This document shows, in pieces, positions 31,837 to 35,338 of a DNA stretch of 35,338 nucleotides; the stretch's first letter is position 1; each line of letters opens with the position of its first letter. The DNA is from Nitrospirota bacterium (lineage in GTDB: Bacteria; Nitrospirota; Thermodesulfovibrionia; Thermodesulfovibrionales; UBA6898). The position numbers were made by a program, and so were the translations under genes. A model generated the notes under the pieces. It saw nothing but the letters and a program-made list of their open reading frames with translations, did no database searches and was not told where the DNA came from. The stretch spans positions 1 through 35,338 of the forward strand of contig JAJZPM010000041.1 of assembly GCA_021811105.1 (NCBI GenBank). Direction: 5' to 3'.

Positions 31837-32581
31837 CGGTAAGGAACTCCATGCTCTTCATGAAGTGCTCCGGGGTATGGGCCTCGAGGGTATAGACGCA
31901 GTCTTTTCGGCCGAGAAGTCCGAAGAAAGTATCGAAGTCAAAGGTCCCTTCTCCCACCGGCAGGTGCTGGTCGGCCGACCGGTCGTTGTCGTGGAGGTGA
32001 AGCTCGAGGATATGCGGATTAAGGGACTGCATCCATTCCTCAAGCGGCACCTTCGAGAAGAGGTGGCAGTGGCCGGTGTCGAAACAGATCCCAAAGTTAT
32101 CGGAACCCATTTCCTGCGCGAGGAGCTTCAGGTTCGACGGCTCGTCCTCGAAGATATTCTCAATCGCGACCCTGACGCCGATTGCGGCCGCCCTCCTGTT
32201 GACCGGCAGCCAGGTCTGAAGACTTTTCTCGAGCCAGAGGTCGACATTCAGCGCGTATTTCCACTTTTCGTAGCCGGAATGAAAGACGATCGTCTTTGGA
32301 CCCAGGACCTCGGCGATGTCGAGGGCATGGAAGAACCGCTCGATGGTTGCCTGCCTCACCTTTGAGTCGACCGCGCCCGGGGAAAGGTCCATGAACGGCG
32401 CGTGAATCGAGAGGGAAGGGTGATAGTCGAGCAGGTCAGCCAGGCCCCTGATTTCCGTCATGGATATCGTGTCGAGGACCGCCGAGCCGAAATATATCTC
32501 GAGGTTCAGCCGGTACTTCTTGATATAGTCCTGGTATTCCGCGATCCGGTTGAAGGGGACGTGCGCGTGCGGCGAGGTCAC
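31796..32581 (-). CDS. Sugar phosphate isomerase/epimerase-like TIM barrel
   Basis: 261 residues of the xylose-isomerase-like TIM barrel (AP_endonuc_2 family). Signature pieces: LSIHAPFMDLSP, TIVFHSGYEKWK, VAIENIFEDEP, GICFDTGHCHLF (metal ligands), LELHLHDNDRSADQHLPVGEGTFDF and YTLEAHTPE. The metal-binding Glu, Asp and His positions look intact. The substrate is unknown. The start is GTG at 32581, whose G is shared with the TAG stop of the FmdB gene, so translation is coupled. The stop lies inside the 3' end of the MidA-type gene on the other strand. Confidence 0.85.
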   Translation of the reverse strand: MTSPHAHVPFNRIAEYQDYIKKYRLNLEIYFGSAVLDTISMTEIRGLADLLDYHPSLSIHAPFMDLSPGAVDSKVRQATIERFFHALDIAEVLGPKTIVFHSGYEKWKYALNVDLWLEKSLQTWLPVNRRAAAIGVRVAIENIFEDEPSNLKLLAQEMGSDNFGICFDTGHCHLFSKVPLEEWMQSLNPHILELHLHDNDRSADQHLPVGEGTFDFDTFFGLLGRKDCVYTLEAHTPEHFMKSMEFLTAKGIVSDSEGQTL

Positions 32582-32877
32582 TATTTCGAGGCCGGTGTCG
32601 TTGTCTCGGCCTTTTTTTCGACCTTCGATTCCGTCTTCGCGGCCTTTGCCTCCGGTTTCCCCCCGTTTCCGGCCTTGGCCGCCTTCGGCGTTGTTTTATT
32701 CGAGGCATAATCCGTTGCGTACCAGCCGGTGCCTTTGAGGACGAAGGACGTGTTCGAGATCATCTTTTTCAGTTTTCCGCCGCATTCAGGGCAGTCCGCC
32801 AACGGCGAAGCAGTTATCTTTTGCATTATCTCATGATGCTTTCCGCATTTTTCACACTCATATTCGTATATAGGCAT
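32581..32877 (-). CDS. FmdB-family zinc ribbon protein
   Basis: 98 residues. [17 protein letters not shown] and [14 protein letters not shown] give the two CxxC knuckles of the FmdB/CxxC_CxxC_SSSS putative regulatory domain (about residues 1-50), with [16 protein letters not shown] following, as usual. The C-terminal third (about 62-98) is Lys/Ala/Glu-rich, low complexity and probably disordered. The function is unknown; these were named after a presumed regulator of formamidase. AAGGAGG is present about 10 bases before the ATG. It is the first gene of a coupled pair with the TIM barrel. Confidence 0.88.
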   Translation of the reverse strand: MPIYEYECEKCGKHHEIMQKITASPLADCPECGGKLKKMISNTSFVLKGTGWYATDYASNKTTPKAAKAGNGGKPEAKAAKTESKVEKKAETTTPASK

Positions 32878-32994
32878 AGCGCATCAACCTCCTTTTCGGA
32901 CCTGACTTTTTACTATAACGCAGCCGGTAACGGCACGTCAATTCGTGCTAACGGCGCGCATCATAGGGAATAATGCGTAAAAAGGCAAGGCCTC

Positions 32995-34029
32995 TTAGAC
33001 CCTAATACCGGGCCAAGTGTGGAGCGGATCGACCGAACGCACCACGTGCATGCCTGCACCCGCGAACCGGCGGAAGGCTGCCTCGGCAACATCGGTATAA
33101 TCCATCACCCCGGGTACTACGACGGGCGAAGTGCAGTCTTCCAGGAGATAGACCTTCTCGACAAGCTTGTGGTCCCGGGCTAGGATGTCTTCGAGAAGGT
33201 CGGCGATTGTCCACGCTACGCAGTGGCTCTTGGCCTGTCCGGCTATGAGGACCGCGTCGAAGTCGAGCAGCTTCCTGTAGAACTTCTCGCTCTTGAGCCC
33301 AAGCTCCTCCCCCTTCGGCCCTTCGCGTACCTCCGGCCCGAGTACCGAATAGTGCTCGGTAAACGGCCTGTCTCCCTTCACATGAAAGTCGGGCTGGCTG
33401 TACCTTGCCATGCAGTGGAAGAATATCGCCTCCTCGACCGAGGCGACGAGGGCATGTCCGATTCCGCCGAGCATCCCGTGATAGGGCCAAATGGTGAGGT
33501 CGTACTTGCCGCCTTCCCTGAGCTGCTTCGTGTAGTGCAGCAGAAGACGCTGGCCGTATTCCTCGTCCATGCGGAAGTTGAAGCAGAGATCGGGATTGAA
33601 CCTCCAGACTCCGTTTTTTACGTCCTCGTCCGAGACCATGGTGAACGGCGCGGGATGCTCGCCTTTTTCGTTGACGAGAAAGATCGGATGAAAGATCTGC
33701 ATCGCGTTATGAGAGTCCATCGTAGGGCATATCTGGGTGATCGCCCCGAGGTTCCGGTAGATGAAGTCGCAGAGTCTCCGGCTGTCGTCGACCGCGCCGG
33801 TCCCCGAACGCCCCGCCACATAGAGGTCGTATCCCGGGATGCAGAAGGTATTCTGCACGTCGACGGCGATCAGGCATATTCTGAAAGTGTCGTCGCACGA
33901 AGGCCGGACCGCATAACGCTTCGCCCATGCCCTGGCTTCGTGCTCCCTGTCAAGATAGGGGACCTTCCACACTTCGCCCGTGCGCACAGGCTCGAAGTGC
34001 GGCGGTAGCGGAAGCTCGGTCCTGATCAT
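32995..34029 (-). CDS. Isochorismatase-fold cysteine hydrolase (large form)
   Basis: 344 residues of the isochorismatase/nicotinamidase fold, well above the usual 180-220. The catalytic Asp is Asp57 in [11 protein letters not shown] and the nucleophile Cys270 in [11 protein letters not shown]. An N-terminal extension of about 45 residues and an insert between about 120 and 220 ([21 protein letters not shown], the [15 protein letters not shown] segment) account for the extra length. WPYHGM corresponds to the metal-binding WPxH of nicotinamidases. Deamidation of nicotinamide or a related amide is plausible, but the insert makes the substrate uncertain. AAGGGGAAAA precedes the ATG. It is 19 bases after coaD, so probably the last gene of an rsmD-coaD operon. 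Confidence 0.82.
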   Translation of the reverse strand: MIRTELPLPPHFEPVRTGEVWKVPYLDREHEARAWAKRYAVRPSCDDTFRICLIAVDVQNTFCIPGYDLYVAGRSGTGAVDDSRRLCDFIYRNLGAITQICPTMDSHNAMQIFHPIFLVNEKGEHPAPFTMVSDEDVKNGVWRFNPDLCFNFRMDEEYGQRLLLHYTKQLREGGKYDLTIWPYHGMLGGIGHALVASVEEAIFFHCMARYSQPDFHVKGDRPFTEHYSVLGPEVREGPKGEELGLKSEKFYRKLLDFDAVLIAGQAKSHCVAWTIADLLEDILARDHKLVEKVYLLEDCTSPVVVPGVMDYTDVAEAAFRRFAGAGMHVVRSVDPLHTWPGIRV

Positions 34030-34048
34030 GTCAGTTTTCCCCTTTGCA

Positions 34049-34537
34049 TCAGGCGCAACTGCCGAACTTCTTCATCAGCTCTTTCTCTACCGGCTTCGGC
34101 ACGAGGTCTTTCACCGGGCCGCCGAGGGAGGCGATTTCCTTGACGATCGTCGCGGTGAGAAAAGAATATTCCTCGCTCGGCATCAGAAAGACCGTCTCTA
34201 TTTGCTGGTTGAGCCTCCGGTTCATCAGCGCCATCTGGAGTTCGTACTCGAAATCCGAGACCGCCCGCAGCCCCCTGATGATCGCGATCCCTTTTTTCTT
34301 CCTCACGTAATCGACGAGCAGACCCTCGAACGCCTCTATCCTGACCCTCTTATATCCGCGCAGCGAATTCTCGATCATCGCGAACCTCTCTTCGATCGTG
34401 AAGAGCGGCTGCTTCTTGAGACTCGGCGCGACCGCGATGATGACCTCATCGAAGGTCCGAAGGCTCCTCCTGACAAGGTCGAGGTGGCCGTAGGTGAAGG
34501 GATCGAACGTTCCCGGATAAATCGCAATCTTTTTCAT
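34049..34537 (-). CDS. coaD: Pantetheine-phosphate adenylyltransferase
   Basis: Transfers AMP from ATP to 4'-phosphopantetheine, the fourth step of coenzyme A synthesis. 162 residues, the normal length. [18 protein letters not shown] holds the T/HxGH nucleotidyltransferase motif. [34 protein letters not shown] and SSTxVKE-like [13 protein letters not shown] complete the family blocks. Its ATG overlaps the rsmD stop by four bases (ATGA). The rsmD-coaD pairing is common in bacteria. Confidence 0.97.
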   Translation of the reverse strand: MKKIAIYPGTFDPFTYGHLDLVRRSLRTFDEVIIAVAPSLKKQPLFTIEERFAMIENSLRGYKRVRIEAFEGLLVDYVRKKKGIAIIRGLRAVSDFEYELQMALMNRRLNQQIETVFLMPSEEYSFLTATIVKEIASLGGPVKDLVPKPVEKELMKKFGSCA

Positions 34538-35106
34538 GGTTCCTTCCTGTATAAGGTGAGTGAGGTATCTCCGTAGCGGTATCTTTTGATCAGTCTGAGC
34601 GAATGCAGTCCCTCATGCGGGACTTGTTTCGAAGGTCCTTCGACGACGAGGCAACCGCCTTTTTTCAGCAAGCCGCCCGCATCGAGCATCGGCAGGATTT
34701 TTCCTGTCTCGTCAGAGGCATAGGGAGGGTCGGCGAAGATAATATCGAAATTCACCCCGGTGTTGAGCATCCTATTTATGAAGCTGCCGGCGTCCTCCGT
34801 GTATACCACGGCCTTCTCCCCGAGCCCCATGTTTTCTATATGCCCGGAGATCTCCTTCGAGACGGTCCGTACCGCCTCGACAAAGGCAACCCGCGACGCG
34901 CCCCGCGACAAGGCCTCGAACCCGACCGCACCGGTCCCGGCGTACAGGTCCAGGAACGATGCGTTCGCAATGTCGTTTCTGAGGATATCGAAGAGCGCCT
35001 CCCGCACCTTTGCCGAAGTCGGCCTGATTTCGCCCCTGTCGATTCTTTTCAATAGCTTGCCGGCGGCGACCTTCCTGCCCTTCAGTGTCCCTGCCGAAAT
35101 CCTCAT
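34534..35106 (-). CDS. rsmD: 16S rRNA (guanine966-N2)-methyltransferase
   Basis: Methylates G966 of 16S rRNA on the assembling 30S subunit. 190 residues. RPTSAKVREALFDIL, the AdoMet loop LDLYAGTGAVGFEALSRGA (about 52-70) and the catalytic DPPY (126-129) are all present. GGGGAGAAAG precedes the ATG. It leads the operon rsmD-coaD and probably the isochorismatase-fold gene. Confidence 0.95.
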   Translation of the reverse strand: MRISAGTLKGRKVAAGKLLKRIDRGEIRPTSAKVREALFDILRNDIANASFLDLYAGTGAVGFEALSRGASRVAFVEAVRTVSKEISGHIENMGLGEKAVVYTEDAGSFINRMLNTGVNFDIIFADPPYASDETGKILPMLDAGGLLKKGGCLVVEGPSKQVPHEGLHSLRLIKRYRYGDTSLTLYRKEP

Positions 35107-35264
35107 CCGCTTTCTCCCCTATATGCCGCGCATTTGAAGTAAAAGGCCATGATGATCACTGTGATTTATATTACTACAGCATAGGTGCGGCTGCAAGATG
35201 GGCGTGCGTACCGGGTGTGCGTCCTGAAATTTGGTTTTTGCATAAAGGCAGCGAATTGGCTATA

Positions 35265-35290
35265 CTATTGTAGACATTACTCTACAATAG
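35265..35290. promoter_or_regulatory. Perfect operator-like dyad at the promoter of the last gene
   Basis: CTATTGTAGA (35265-35274) and TCTACAATAG (35281-35290) are perfect 10-base inverted copies with a 6-base spacer. The dyad begins within the likely -10 box TATACT (35261-35266; TTGCAT 17 bases upstream) and covers the predicted start, where a repressor would block RNA polymerase. The remaining part of 35107-35260 shows nothing else. Confidence 0.6.
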
Positions 35291-35302
35291 GGAGGTTCCC
35301 TT

Positions 35303-35338
35303 ATGGATGTGATTGAGGGCATTGAGGCACGCAGGGAA
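35303..35338 (+). CDS. Partial gene, perhaps nitroreductase family
   Basis: ATG at 35303 with GGAGG about 7 bases upstream; the window ends after 12 codons (MDVIEGIEARRE). The pattern D/E-x-I/L-x-x-I-x-x-R-R is that of nitroreductase N-termini (for example MDxxEAIxxRRS), but 12 residues cannot settle it. Confidence 0.4.
   Translation, partial: MDVIEGIEARRE

Noticed and set aside
1-35338. CRISPR arrays, insertion sequences, prophage or integrase genes
   Set aside because: No regularly spaced repeats, transposase or phage motifs were seen; the palindromic repeats are short and not spaced as CRISPR.

Overview
The window looks like chromosomal DNA of a GC-rich (my impression mid-50s %) Gram-negative bacterium, most like Nitrospirota (Thermodesulfovibrio-type lineages) or Desulfobacterota. 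Pointers are a TonB-dependent receptor, an AsmA-like envelope protein, a DUF2155 lipoprotein, a DsrC-like protein, two radical SAM/SPASM peptide maturases and palindromic intergenic repeats. There is no rRNA, insertion sequence, CRISPR array or phage gene, so the lineage is inferred from gene content only.

Layout. 1-4.1 kb: a small conserved protein, an SGNH hydrolase and an MTA/SAH-type deaminase (operon, minus strand), and aspartate-semialdehyde dehydrogenase, separated by two kinds of palindromic repeat. 4.2-11.5 kb (plus strand): TonB-dependent receptor, a 33-residue cysteine-containing peptide with its own promoter, a radical SAM/SPASM maturase, a half-size MFS protein, a periplasmic binding protein and a hybrid histidine kinase. 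I read this as a ribosomally made, radical-SAM-modified peptide (RiPP) cassette placed inside a receptor/sensor module. 11.6-22.9 kb: core metabolism and signalling: isopropylmalate dehydrogenase family enzyme, phosphohexomutase, small membrane protein, membrane-fused spermidine-synthase-like protein, ammonium transporter with a sigma-54-type promoter, an HD-GYP protein and a HEAT-repeat protein sharing an N-terminal module, and threonine ammonia-lyase.

23.0-26.3 kb: Fe/Mn superoxide dismutase overlapping a DsrC-like protein that has lost both redox cysteines, then a second probable RiPP locus: a radical SAM/SPASM protein (minus strand) followed by a 20-residue peptide with four cysteines that has its own promoter and a shared bidirectional terminator. 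Divergent from it are a seven-cysteine protein with an internal duplication and a rubrerythrin-type ferritin. 26.4-27.3 kb: tRNA-Ser(GCU), DUF2155 lipoprotein, tRNA-Arg(ACG), terminator. 27.4-35.3 kb: REC-PilZ regulator, CBS-pair protein, AsmA-like protein with a leader mini-ORF, MidA-type methyltransferase (possibly leaderless), sugar-phosphate-isomerase-like TIM barrel coupled to an FmdB zinc ribbon, a large isochorismatase-fold hydrolase, coaD and rsmD, and the first codons of a gene (perhaps a nitroreductase) behind a perfect operator-like dyad.

Most noteworthy are the two short cysteine peptides at 6278-6379 and 24057-24119. Both lie beside radical SAM/SPASM enzymes, have strong start signals and their own promoters, and are short enough for gene finders to miss. 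All functional statements rest on motif reading; nothing was searched.
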